DNA of 38,087 nt from a bacterium (lineage in GTDB: Bacteria; Chlamydiota; Chlamydiia; Chlamydiales; SM23-39): the NCBI GenBank assembly GCA_021811265.1, contig JAJZPH010000015.1, positions 1 to 38,087 of the forward strand. The letters are read 5' to 3'. The notes under the pieces are model-generated. The model ran no database searches, was not told the DNA's origin, and saw nothing but the letters and a program-made list of their open reading frames with translations. Shown one piece after another: positions 15,704 through 23,140 of the stretch. Every line of letters begins with the position of its first letter. Position 1 is the stretch's first letter. The translations under genes were made by a program, and so were the position numbers.

Positions 15704-16075
15704 ATGAAAAGACAAATGCTTGTGTTTTTTTGCGCTGTTATGGGCTTTTTTCTCTCACTGGCTGCGGTCTGCAGCAGTAGTGAGTCGGCGACACCCACGC
15801 GAGAAGAAGAGATGCAGTGGGTGGATATTGGAAAAATTGATCAGAGAATTGCAGAATTAGAGCAGATGAAGAGAGGATATGAATCCAAGGCTCTTTATCA
15901 TGATAATCAGGCGCAACGATTGCAGTTTTTTGAGGGACAGTTTTCCCTTGCACAAAAACATGCCAAACTGGCCGACGCCAATCGTGATGTAGCCAAAAAA
16001 ATCCAGGAGGAAATCGATATGCTCAAGGCAAGAAAGAAAGATCTTTTACAACGATCCACTGCTCCCACATCATGA
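15704..16075 (+). CDS. Small exported coiled-coil protein of unknown function
   Basis: 123 aa with a hydrophobic signal sequence (about 4-22) ending AAVCSSSES. The Cys could suggest a lipoprotein, but Val at -1 breaks the lipobox, so ordinary cleavage is as likely. The rest is a helical, charged coiled coil (about 40-113, IDQRIAELEQMKRGYESKAL...). GAGG upstream supports the start. Its TGA overlaps the pncB start (ATGA at 16072-16075), so the two are translationally coupled; whether they are functionally linked is unclear because pncB is cytoplasmic. Confidence 0.7.
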   Translation: MKRQMLVFFCAVMGFFLSLAAVCSSSESATPTREEEMQWVDIGKIDQRIAELEQMKRGYESKALYHDNQAQRLQFFEGQFSLAQKHAKLADANRDVAKKIQEEIDMLKARKKDLLQRSTAPTS

Positions 16076-17517
16076 TCTACAAAGAATCTCTTGCATTGCT
16101 CACCGACCTCTACCAGTTGACCATGGCTTATGGCTATTGGAAGGCAAAGATTCAGGATCGAAAAGCTGTCTTTCATCTCATATTTCGCAAAAAACCTTTT
16201 CAAGGAATGTTTGCTCTTGCTGCGGGGCTGGAGTATGTGATTGATTTTATCCAAAATTTTCACTACTCCCAAAGTGATCTGGATTATCTTCACTCGTTAA
16301 AAACATCTTCGGGCAAACCGCTTTTTGAAGAGCCTTTTTTAGACTACCTTTCGCATCTTTCTTTTTCTCTGGATATCGATGCTCCTCCCGAAGGAACCAT
16401 CCTCTTTCCACACGAGCCTTTGATTCGCGTCAAAGGACCCATTTTACAGGCGCAGCTTTTGGAAAGCCCTCTTCTCAACATGCTCAATTTTCAAACGCTC
16501 ATTGCTACCAAAGCTTCTCGCATCTGTTATGAAGCCTATCCAGCCGATGTGGTTGAGTTTGGCATGAGAAGAGCCCAAGGGATGGACGGAGCTATTTCTG
16601 CAAGTAGAGCGGCCTACATAGGAGGGTGTGAAGGAACATCCCATCTTCTTGCCGGCAAACTCTTCCATATCCCCGTCAGAGGAACACAAGCCCATAGCTG
16701 GGTGATGGCTTTTGAAAAAGAGGAAGAGGCTTTTTCTATTTTCAACGAGATTCTTCCAGAAAACTCTTTTATGCTCATCGATACCTACGATTCTATCGAA
16801 GGAGTGAAAAAGGCTATTCGAATGGCCAAAAAGAAAAAAAAGAAACTTTTTGGCGTGCGCCTAGACTCTGGCGACTTGGCCTATTTAAGCGGCGAAGTGC
16901 GCAAAATTCTTGACCGCGAGGGTTTTTTTGATACCAAAATCATGGCAAGCAATGAATTAGATGAGTATCTGATTCGCGATTTGAAACAACAGGGAGCTAA
17001 GATTGATGTCTATGGCGTTGGAACCCATCTTGTCACCGGCAAGGATCAGCCAGCGCTCGATGGAGTCTATAAGCTTTCTGCAATCTCTTCCGAGACGGGC
17101 TCATGGCAGTATAAGGTAAAAATTTCCGAACAGAGCGCAAAAACAACAACTCCTGGTATTTTGCAGATCAGAAGATTCTCCGAAAAGGGGCGCTTCTTTG
17201 CAGATGCGATATTCGATGAAAATAGTAAAAAACCCTCTTCTTGGACGCTTGTCGATGTTTGCGATCCGGCTCTTCAAGTATCCATCCCCAAAGATCTTTC
17301 CTTTCAGGATCTTTTGGTCCCCATTTTTCGATCGGGAAAGTGCGTCTATCGCAAACCTACTTTATTGGAAATTCGCACGTTTGCAAAAAAAGAACTGAAG
17401 CTTCTTCCTCCCACCGTGCGTCGCTTGGTAAACCCCCAAAGATATGTGGCAGGGTTCGAGAAATCTCTTTTTGAGACGAAACGCGCTCTTATTAAGAAAC
17501 TGAGAAAAAGCGAATAG
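16072..17517 (+). CDS. pncB: Nicotinate phosphoribosyltransferase
   Basis: Converts nicotinate and PRPP (with ATP) to nicotinate mononucleotide, the entry step of NAD salvage. At 481 aa it is of the longer PncB type. TDLYQLTMAYGYW near 11-23 is the N-terminal signature. GTQAHSWVM carries His208, the probable autophosphorylated residue. GVRLDSGDLAYLS (about 264) and the DVYGVGTHLVTG phosphate-binding loop (about 314-325) are intact. The start overlaps the preceding gene by 4 nt. It indicates capacity to make NAD from nicotinate rather than only importing NAD from the host, as energy-parasitic Chlamydiaceae largely do. Confidence 0.95.
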   Translation: MIYKESLALLTDLYQLTMAYGYWKAKIQDRKAVFHLIFRKKPFQGMFALAAGLEYVIDFIQNFHYSQSDLDYLHSLKTSSGKPLFEEPFLDYLSHLSFSLDIDAPPEGTILFPHEPLIRVKGPILQAQLLESPLLNMLNFQTLIATKASRICYEAYPADVVEFGMRRAQGMDGAISASRAAYIGGCEGTSHLLAGKLFHIPVRGTQAHSWVMAFEKEEEAFSIFNEILPENSFMLIDTYDSIEGVKKAIRMAKKKKKKLFGVRLDSGDLAYLSGEVRKILDREGFFDTKIMASNELDEYLIRDLKQQGAKIDVYGVGTHLVTGKDQPALDGVYKLSAISSETGSWQYKVKISEQSAKTTTPGILQIRRFSEKGRFFADAIFDENSKKPSSWTLVDVCDPALQVSIPKDLSFQDLLVPIFRSGKCVYRKPTLLEIRTFAKKELKLLPPTVRRLVNPQRYVAGFEKSLFETKRALIKKLRKSE

Positions 17518-17575
17518 AAGATCCAGCGCGCACAATTCCTCAGCAAGGTGTGGCGCCAGATCTGGATGAAAAAAA

Positions 17576-17920
17576 TTAACCCTTTTTAGTTCTCTTGGCA
17601 AAACTCCATGCGATAACACCTGCCCCCAATACGACGAGGATGATTCCTCCGATATAGAGCTGATGGGCGATTTTTTCATACTTCGCTACTTTTTGCTCTC
17701 CTTCACCGATTTTTTTCTCCCCGGTTGCGGAAACCTCTTTTCCAATACCTTTTGTGTAAGGGCTCATAGAGAAAAGCTTGCCTGCGACATTGACCTGCTC
17801 TTTTGCACTGCTAATCTTTTCTTTGCCTTCGGCCACTTGACTTGAGATGTAACTGGAAAAAAAATAGAGGATAATTCCAATCGTTAATAAAACAATTCCT
17901 AGAACTCTTTTTAAAATCAT
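17576..17920 (-). CDS. Small membrane protein with two TM helices, unknown function
   Basis: 114 aa. TM1 (about 7-24, VLGIVLLTIGIILYFFSS) and TM2 (about 88-106, LYIGGIILVVLGAGVIAW) flank a polar segment (VAEGKEKISSAKEQVNVAG...GEKKIGEGEQKVAKYEK) that resembles short helical hairpins. The hairpin orientation and the basic C-terminal tail (KRTKKG) suggest both ends are cytoplasmic and the loop periplasmic. Convergent with pncB; upstream gene is YggU on the same strand, 36 bp away. No known family recognised. Confidence 0.7.
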   Translation of the reverse strand: MILKRVLGIVLLTIGIILYFFSSYISSQVAEGKEKISSAKEQVNVAGKLFSMSPYTKGIGKEVSATGEKKIGEGEQKVAKYEKIAHQLYIGGIILVVLGAGVIAWSFAKRTKKG

Positions 17921-17956
17921 AGAGACCCCATGTTAAATATTGCTCTATTTTTCTTA

Positions 17957-18253
17957 TTATTCGCTTTTTAAAAAGTTGGAAAGTAAAATTTTTGCTTCGT
18001 CTAATTGAAGGCCAACAAAAAGAAGACGCTTGTGCCGCGCGGTTTTTCCTTTGAGGATCAGCACATGGGTTTTGGGGATGTGAAAAAGGGTAGAAAAAAG
18101 CTCGATGAGCTCTTCGTTGGCCTTGTTTTTCTCGGGCGGCGCATGAAGTCGAATTTTGAGATTTTCTCCTTCCCATCCCACGATTTTTTTCTGTTGAGAG
18201 TGGGGGATGATTTTTACAGAAAGCTCAATGCCTCTTGCTGAGGGAATCAACAT
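17957..18253 (-). CDS. YggU/DUF167 family protein
   Basis: 98-aa member of the small conserved DUF167 (YggU) family, whose biochemical role is not established. IELSVKIIPHSQQKKIVGWEG, LKIRLHAPPEKNKANEELIELF and KGKTARHKRLLF are the family signatures in order. The longest frame begins at 18346, but the family starts at MLIPSARG; AGAGGTG followed by AAAGAG precedes this ATG (18253). It probably heads a two-gene unit with the small membrane protein. Confidence 0.85.
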   Translation of the reverse strand: MLIPSARGIELSVKIIPHSQQKKIVGWEGENLKIRLHAPPEKNKANEELIELFSTLFHIPKTHVLILKGKTARHKRLLFVGLQLDEAKILLSNFLKSE

Positions 18254-18358
18254 CTCTTTGACACCTCTTTTTTTGTATGATACACTGTTATTGGCTTTTT
18301 TGGATAAAAAGATGGATTTTGTTCTTTTTGCTTTTTTGCATCCCATTACGCATCATCA

Positions 18359-18452
18359 CCCCCGCTAGGGGGCTTCTTTTTCTTTTTTGACACGTACTCT
18401 TTTTTATAAAAATCTAAATAACAATATGTTTTGCATGCTCAGATCTGCAAAA
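18359..18452 (+). promoter_or_regulatory. Structured leader of tyrP: GC hairpin plus T-tract, then inverted repeat
   Basis: CCCCC-GCTA-GGGGG (18359-18372) followed by a T-rich run (18374-18388) forms an intrinsic-terminator shape on the plus strand, although the nearest upstream plus-strand gene (pncB) ends 840 bp away. TTGACA (18387-18392) overlaps the end of the T-run. TTTTGCA-N10-TGCAAAA (18429-18452) lies 44 bp before the start. Either an insulated promoter with an operator, or an attenuator; the -10 is not clear. Confidence 0.45.
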
Positions 18453-18495
18453 ATAAGATCTACATATGCGAAATGAATGAAAAGGAAAAAACAAG

Positions 18496-19686
18496 ATGAC
18501 AAATGTTCGACAGATACTCAGTGGCTCTTTGTTAATTGCTGGATGCGCGATCGGAGCTGGAATGCTGGGCATTCCTCTGATTACACAGGCAGTGGGATTT
18601 CTTCCTGCTATGGTGATCACCTCCGCTGTGTGGCTTTTTATGATGTTGACGGGTCTTCTATTTTTAGAAGCAACTCTTTGGATGCCTGCCCACGCCAATG
18701 TCCTTTCTATGACAGAGCGTTTTTTAGGGAAAAAAGGAAAGATATTCAGTGGAGCTCTCTTTCTTTTTTTGTATTACTGCTTGATGGTTGCCTATTTTTC
18801 CGCAGGGACGCCTCTTTTTAGCTCTTTTTTGACGCTAGGAGGTGTGGCGCATATACCAGAATTTATGTTGCACTTTCTTTATGGAGGGCTCTTTTTTCTC
18901 ATTGTGGGAGCTGGTCTTAAGTGGATTGACAGGGTCAATTATCTTCTCATGGTGGGACTGATTGCTTCTTATGTGGGGTTTTTGGCTGTTGGAGCTCCTG
19001 GTGTAGAAACAAAACAACTCATGGGACAAAATTGGGGTGGAGTTTTATGGGCTACGCCGATTCTTTTTTCTGCGTTTGGATTTCATAATGTGATTCCTTC
19101 ATTGACTACACACTTTCAAAGTAAAGGAAAAGTGATGCGTCTTTCCATCTTTTGGGGAACTCTTCTTACTTTAATTGTCTATGCCCTTTGGCAGTGGTTG
19201 ATTTTAGGGTCTGTCCCAGATGACCTTTTGCAAGAATCTCTGCAAAAAGGAGAGCCTGTGACTTCTGCACTCGTTCGGCTTACAGGACACCAGTGGATCA
19301 TGAGTCTTGGAGGAGCGTTTAGCTTTTTTGCGATTGTCACTTCGATGCTGGGCGTCTCTTTTTCGCTCGTCGATTTCTTGGGAGATGGCCTCAAGATGAA
19401 ACGCGAAGGTAGAGATCGATGGATCTTGTGTGCTGCCACTTTCTTGCCGCCTCTCTTCATCAATATGTGGAATCCTTCTCTCTTTCTTTTGGCCATTGGA
19501 ATTGCTGGAGGTTTTGGCGAGGCTTTTTTGAATGGCATTCTGCCCGTATGGCTTGTTTGGAAAGGACGCTACTCTCACCATCTTCCATCGGAAGTTTCCC
19601 TTGGCGGTAAGATGCTTTTACTGATCTTACTGGCAGCAGGACTTCTGGTCATGTGTACGGAGCTCTTGGCATTGATGCGCCGCTAA
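18496..19686 (+). CDS. tyrP: Tyrosine/tryptophan transporter, HAAAP family (TyrP-like)
   Basis: Inner-membrane proton symporter for aromatic amino acids, 396 aa with about eleven TM helices. SGSLLIAGCAIGAGMLGIPL at the N-terminus is the hallmark unwound first helix of the family, and FGFHNVIPSLTTHFQSK (about 195-211) is the second conserved loop. Chlamydiae usually carry one or more tyrP copies, and aromatic amino acid uptake there is linked to persistence responses. The start has AAGGA upstream. The leader (18359-18452) may regulate it. Tyr versus Trp preference cannot be read from sequence. Confidence 0.92.
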   Translation: MTNVRQILSGSLLIAGCAIGAGMLGIPLITQAVGFLPAMVITSAVWLFMMLTGLLFLEATLWMPAHANVLSMTERFLGKKGKIFSGALFLFLYYCLMVAYFSAGTPLFSSFLTLGGVAHIPEFMLHFLYGGLFFLIVGAGLKWIDRVNYLLMVGLIASYVGFLAVGAPGVETKQLMGQNWGGVLWATPILFSAFGFHNVIPSLTTHFQSKGKVMRLSIFWGTLLTLIVYALWQWLILGSVPDDLLQESLQKGEPVTSALVRLTGHQWIMSLGGAFSFFAIVTSMLGVSFSLVDFLGDGLKMKREGRDRWILCAATFLPPLFINMWNPSLFLLAIGIAGGFGEAFLNGILPVWLVWKGRYSHHLPSEVSLGGKMLLLILLAAGLLVMCTELLALMRR

Positions 19687-19687
19687 A

Positions 19688-19703
19688 AAGTTCTTTGTGT
19701 ATA
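19688..19703 (+). repeat. 16-nt repeat, copy 2
   Basis: AAGTTCTTTGTGTATA, identical to 186-201, beginning 2 nt after the tyrP stop. It continues into TGTAT-AG-ATACA, a small inverted repeat, in the 29-bp gap before the convergent 406-aa gene. Confidence 0.4.
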
Positions 19704-19715
19704 GATACAGAGGAT

Positions 19716-20936
19716 TTATTTTTGAGGCTCGGGAGGTGAAAAGAGAAGCACATTCCCTTGTTTGTCGATTTGGTAGGAAAGCTCGGAAGGGTCAAGCAGG
19801 TGCTCTTTGGCACATAAAGAGGCTGATTGAAAATCAAGATAGACATGCGGATCTAAAAGGCCCAGCTCTGTCTGCTCGGTTGCATCTTTGATGATATGTG
19901 CAATGAAGGGAAGAACTTGTGTCACGATGTTATTTAGCTTCTCTTTTGGGCTCTCTCCAGAAAGAGGGTCGTCGAAGAGACCTATGAGAAGAGAAGAGAG
20001 GTTTTTTGACAAAAGAGATGCACCTGTTTTCTCCTTGAATGGCAATAGAATCGATTCTCTATCTGCAAAGGAAAGAGAGCGAAAAGTCTCTTTGAGCAAA
20101 GACCCTTCCTGGGGAGAAAAGATGCGCAAAAGTGCAGATAGGCGAACCATTGCATGATCGTTGGATTTCTTGACCTCCCAATGGAGAAGCTGTGCTCTTT
20201 TTTCGATGCAAAAAAGGTAGGCATCTTCCGCTCTTTTTTTGGGAAGAGAAAGAAGATGGCAGCTTTCCCAAACAGTTTCAAATGCAAGATAGTCTTTCTG
20301 TGTAAGAGATAGAAAGGAAGATGATCGCAAAGAGCTTTTCTCTGCTGACAAAGAGCAGAAAGAAAAGAGAAGCGCAAAGTCAAGAGAGAGAAGGGCATCT
20401 TTGTTCGCCAAAAGCCTTTGCTTGATGGGGCAAAAGATGGTTGCCCCTCCTTCTAGATATAACATCTGTTCGAAATTGTCTAAATTATAGGATGCTTGCA
20501 GAAACTGGGCTTCTTCTGCAGAAAGAGAAAAGAGCAGCGAGCGCCTTTCTTGCAAGCTGTAAAAATTTTCATCGCTTTCAAGGCTTTTCAGTAACAGAGC
20601 TTTTACAAATAGAGATTGCATCTGCTGCTTCGAGAATTGCGGATGGCTATGCAAGAGGGAGATGGCCAGCTGATGCAAAAGAGAAAAGCTCTTTTTTTGC
20701 AGACACAGAGAGGAGGGTTGGTTTTTCGTCATCTCTTCATAAGAAGAGTCGCTACCATCGAGTATCCATTGGAAGCATTGCAAAGAACATAGGGTTTGGT
20801 GGGGCTTGCTTGCTGTTAGATAGTAAGGAAAGCAAGGTGCCTTGTGGGCGCATGCCATGGGCTGGACGGTACAAGATGTTGCTAAACCAAGAATGTAGTT
20901 TGCGATCAACACATAGGGCTTCTTTTTTACAGACAT
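19716..20936 (-). CDS. Unknown 406-aa protein with cysteine-rich N-terminus
   Basis: No family recognised. The N-terminus has a weak hydrophobic segment (YVLIANYILGLATSC) that could be an inefficient signal or lipoprotein sequence, followed by several Cys within 55 residues (SC, AC, PCF, LCSLQC). The rest is helical and leucine-rich (SFSLLHQLAISLLHSH, ALLLKSLESDE, ALLSLDFALLFSFCS), resembling an all-alpha repeat scaffold, but no repeat unit is obvious. There is no visible Shine-Dalgarno before the ATG, so the start is less secure. It is divergent from the 115-aa/hcp operon across 100 bp and convergent with tyrP. Possibly a lineage-specific protein. Confidence 0.65.
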   Translation of the reverse strand: MSVKKKPYVLIANYILGLATSCTVQPMACAHKAPCFPYYLTASKPHQTLCSLQCFQWILDGSDSSYEEMTKNQPSSLCLQKKSFSLLHQLAISLLHSHPQFSKQQMQSLFVKALLLKSLESDENFYSLQERRSLLFSLSAEEAQFLQASYNLDNFEQMLYLEGGATIFCPIKQRLLANKDALLSLDFALLFSFCSLSAEKSSLRSSSFLSLTQKDYLAFETVWESCHLLSLPKKRAEDAYLFCIEKRAQLLHWEVKKSNDHAMVRLSALLRIFSPQEGSLLKETFRSLSFADRESILLPFKEKTGASLLSKNLSSLLIGLFDDPLSGESPKEKLNNIVTQVLPFIAHIIKDATEQTELGLLDPHVYLDFQSASLCAKEHLLDPSELSYQIDKQGNVLLFSPPEPQK

Positions 20937-20955
20937 TGTAGGGGAGAATTTTTTT

Positions 20956-20984
20956 TTGTCGAATGGAAGTTTTTGTGATAGAAT
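20956..20984 (+). promoter_or_regulatory. Promoter of the 115-aa/hcp operon
   Basis: TTGTCG (20956-20961), a 17-nt spacer and TAGAAT (20979-20984), with TG one base upstream (extended -10). It lies 52 bp before the first gene of the operon. No FNR- or NsrR-like palindrome is evident by eye. Confidence 0.7.
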
Positions 20985-21036
20985 AGAAGTTCTCTTATCA
21001 TTATGTTGAAAAAAAGCAAAGAAAGAGGTGAGTACA

Positions 21037-21384
21037 ATGGAACATTTGGGAAATTATGAACATACGCTGGGACAAGACTCCCACAAATATTTTCACAATC
21101 TCTGCATAGAATTTAAGAAGTTTGTGCAGAAAAGCAAAGACCCTGCTCTTTTGGAAATTGAAATGGAAAGATTGATCAATGCAAGCAAACAGATGAAGTG
21201 GAAAAGGGAGAAACAAGAAATTTGGAAGAAAGATGCAGGAGAAAAAGCTATGGGAAAGCTCTGGAACGAATTTTCTCGCTATGTATTGACTTTGAAGAAA
21301 AACCCCGAAAAAGCAGATGCAAAAGATCTCATAGAAGCGCTTTGCACCATAGAGAGTCTTGTCGAACAGTTGAAGGTTGTCTGA
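21037..21384 (+). CDS. Unknown 115-aa helical protein cotranscribed with hcp
   Basis: Not recognised. It is rich in charged residues and predicted helical throughout, with HTLGQDSHKYFHNLCIEFKKF near the N-terminus (three His and one Cys in about 20 residues) and LLEIEMERLINASKQMKW in the middle. His/Cys content could hint at metal binding but the spacing does not match hemerythrin or rubredoxin. The start is ATG 21037 with AAGAGGTGA upstream; GTG 21028 lies inside that Shine-Dalgarno. It is the first gene behind a good promoter and ends 22 nt before the Hcp start, so it is likely an accessory or co-regulated partner of Hcp. Function unknown. Confidence 0.75.
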   Translation: MEHLGNYEHTLGQDSHKYFHNLCIEFKKFVQKSKDPALLEIEMERLINASKQMKWKREKQEIWKKDAGEKAMGKLWNEFSRYVLTLKKNPEKADAKDLIEALCTIESLVEQLKVV

Positions 21385-21406
21385 GTTTTTGAGAGGAGAA
21401 AGAGAG

Positions 21407-23056
21407 ATGTTTTGCTATCAGTGCGAGCAGACGTTTGCAGGAAAAGGATGCGAGGTTTCTGGAGTATGCGGTAAGGATCCGAAAACGGCTCTATTGCAAG
21501 ATCTTTTAGTTTATGCCGTTAAAGGAATTGCCCAATACGCGCACAGAGCTGCGTTTTTTAAAATCCGCGACACTGAAGTAGATAATTTCATCATCCAGGC
21601 CCTTTTTGCCACTGTCACGAATGTCAATTTTGATCCTCGACGCATTGCTGATTTGATCTCGCAAGCGGTGCAGATCAGAAAAAAAATTGCTGCGCTTTAT
21701 TTTGCGCAAGATCCCAAAGCACGGCCGCTCGAGAAAGCCGCTGCATTTGCAGTTGAGGACTCAGTAGATGCCATGCTCCAGATGGCAGAAAGAGTATCTA
21801 TTCTCAAGCAAGAAGAAAGATGGGGAAAGGAGTGGAGTGACCTGGCAGAGCTCATTATGTATGGATTGAAAGGAGCCTCTTCCTATTTTCACCATGCGCT
21901 TGTTTTTGAAAGGCGGGATATACATGCTTATGAAGTTCTCTGTGCCGCGCTCAATTTTCTTGCCGAGGAGCAGTTTTCTCAAAAAAATCTTTTGGACTGG
22001 GTTTTCAAAACAGGCGAGTTGAACTACCGGGCGATGGAGTTGTTGGACCGCTCTCATGTAGAAAGCTTTGGCCATCCACAGCCCACAGAGGTACGCATCA
22101 CTCCCCGTGCAGGAAAAGCAATTTTGATTTCTGGACATGATTTAAAAGATCTCGAAGAACTTTTACAACAAACACAGGGACGGGCCATCAATATCTATAC
22201 CCACGGAGAAATGCTTCCTGCCCATGGCTATCCCATGTTGAAAAAATACGAGCATCTTGCGGGAAATTATGGTGGGGCGTGGCAGAACCAGGTAAAAGAG
22301 TTTGCAGAGTTTCCAGGATCGATTCTCATGACCACCAACTGTTTGCAAAGGCCTGGCCGCATCTATCAGGATCGCATTTTTACTACAGGAGTTGTGGGAT
22401 GGCCCAATGTGCGACACATTGCAGATAAAAACTTTGCTCCTCTGATTGCATCATCTTTGGAACAAAAAGGCTTTGAAAAGGATGCTGATGCCGAGTTCAT
22501 TACAGTAGGACAAGCAAGGGGCTACGTGGTCTCTTCTCTGGATCGCATCGCATCTCTTGTGCAATCAAAAAAAATCCGCCATTTCTTCCTGATCGGAGGG
22601 TGTGATGGTGCCAAGCTGGGTCGTAACTATTACACAGACTTTGCGCAACTTGTACCGAAAGACTGTATGATTCTGACCTTGGCCTGTGGCAAGTATCGAT
22701 TCAATAAGCTCGATTTTGGAAAGATTGGGGAGTTTTCCCGTCTTTTTGACCTTGGGCAATGCAATGATGCCTATTCTCTGATCCACATTGCTCGTGCACT
22801 TGCTGCCAAGCTGCACTGCAGTATCGATGCTTTGCCGCTTTCCTTTGTTTTTTCCTGGTTCGAGCAGAAAGCAGTAGCCATTCTTTTGACACTGCTTAGC
22901 CTGGGTATTCGCAATATCCGCCTGGGCCCCTCCCTTCCAGCTTTTCTGACCCCCTCCATGTTACAGTTATTGCGAGAAAAATTTCAGATGAGGCCTATTA
23001 CAACTCCGCAAGAAGATCTCGAGTCGATGTTGCATTCTTTCAAAAGCGGTTTATAA
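21407..23056 (+). CDS. hcp: Hybrid cluster protein (hydroxylamine/NO reductase)
   Basis: Fe-S enzyme carrying a [4Fe-2S-2O] hybrid cluster, reducing hydroxylamine in vitro and acting as a high-affinity NO reductase in vivo. 549 aa from ATG 21407 (GGAG upstream). The N-terminal cluster motif is Cys3-x2-Cys6-x8-Cys15-x5-Cys21, the class I/III pattern for a [4Fe-4S] cluster. Hybrid-cluster ligands can be placed in HGEMLPAHGYP (about 267), TTNCLQRP (about 305), FLIGGCDGAKLGRNYY and LACGKYRFNK. There is no hcr reductase gene beside it, so the electron donor is unidentified. Hcp is unexpected in an obligate intracellular chlamydia and may defend against host or amoebal nitric oxide. Confidence 0.95.
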   Translation: MFCYQCEQTFAGKGCEVSGVCGKDPKTALLQDLLVYAVKGIAQYAHRAAFFKIRDTEVDNFIIQALFATVTNVNFDPRRIADLISQAVQIRKKIAALYFAQDPKARPLEKAAAFAVEDSVDAMLQMAERVSILKQEERWGKEWSDLAELIMYGLKGASSYFHHALVFERRDIHAYEVLCAALNFLAEEQFSQKNLLDWVFKTGELNYRAMELLDRSHVESFGHPQPTEVRITPRAGKAILISGHDLKDLEELLQQTQGRAINIYTHGEMLPAHGYPMLKKYEHLAGNYGGAWQNQVKEFAEFPGSILMTTNCLQRPGRIYQDRIFTTGVVGWPNVRHIADKNFAPLIASSLEQKGFEKDADAEFITVGQARGYVVSSLDRIASLVQSKKIRHFFLIGGCDGAKLGRNYYTDFAQLVPKDCMILTLACGKYRFNKLDFGKIGEFSRLFDLGQCNDAYSLIHIARALAAKLHCSIDALPLSFVFSWFEQKAVAILLTLLSLGIRNIRLGPSLPAFLTPSMLQLLREKFQMRPITTPQEDLESMLHSFKSGL

Positions 23057-23140
23057 ATAGGAAGAGGCCTGGCGAAGAAATTTTTGCTTTTCCACTCAAC
23101 TTACTGTTATTGTTATCATTTCTAATCTGGGAGAGATCGT

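Noticed and set aside
17362-17679. 105-aa minus-strand ORF overlapping the end of pncB
   Set aside because: Most of it lies antisense to pncB, it has no ribosome site, and its 5' part overlaps the well-supported two-TM gene; composition looks like a shadow frame.
21037-21384. Hemerythrin-like protein beside Hcp
   Set aside because: Although His-rich at its N-terminus, the spacing of His and carboxylate residues does not match hemerythrin, so no oxygen- or NO-binding role was assigned.
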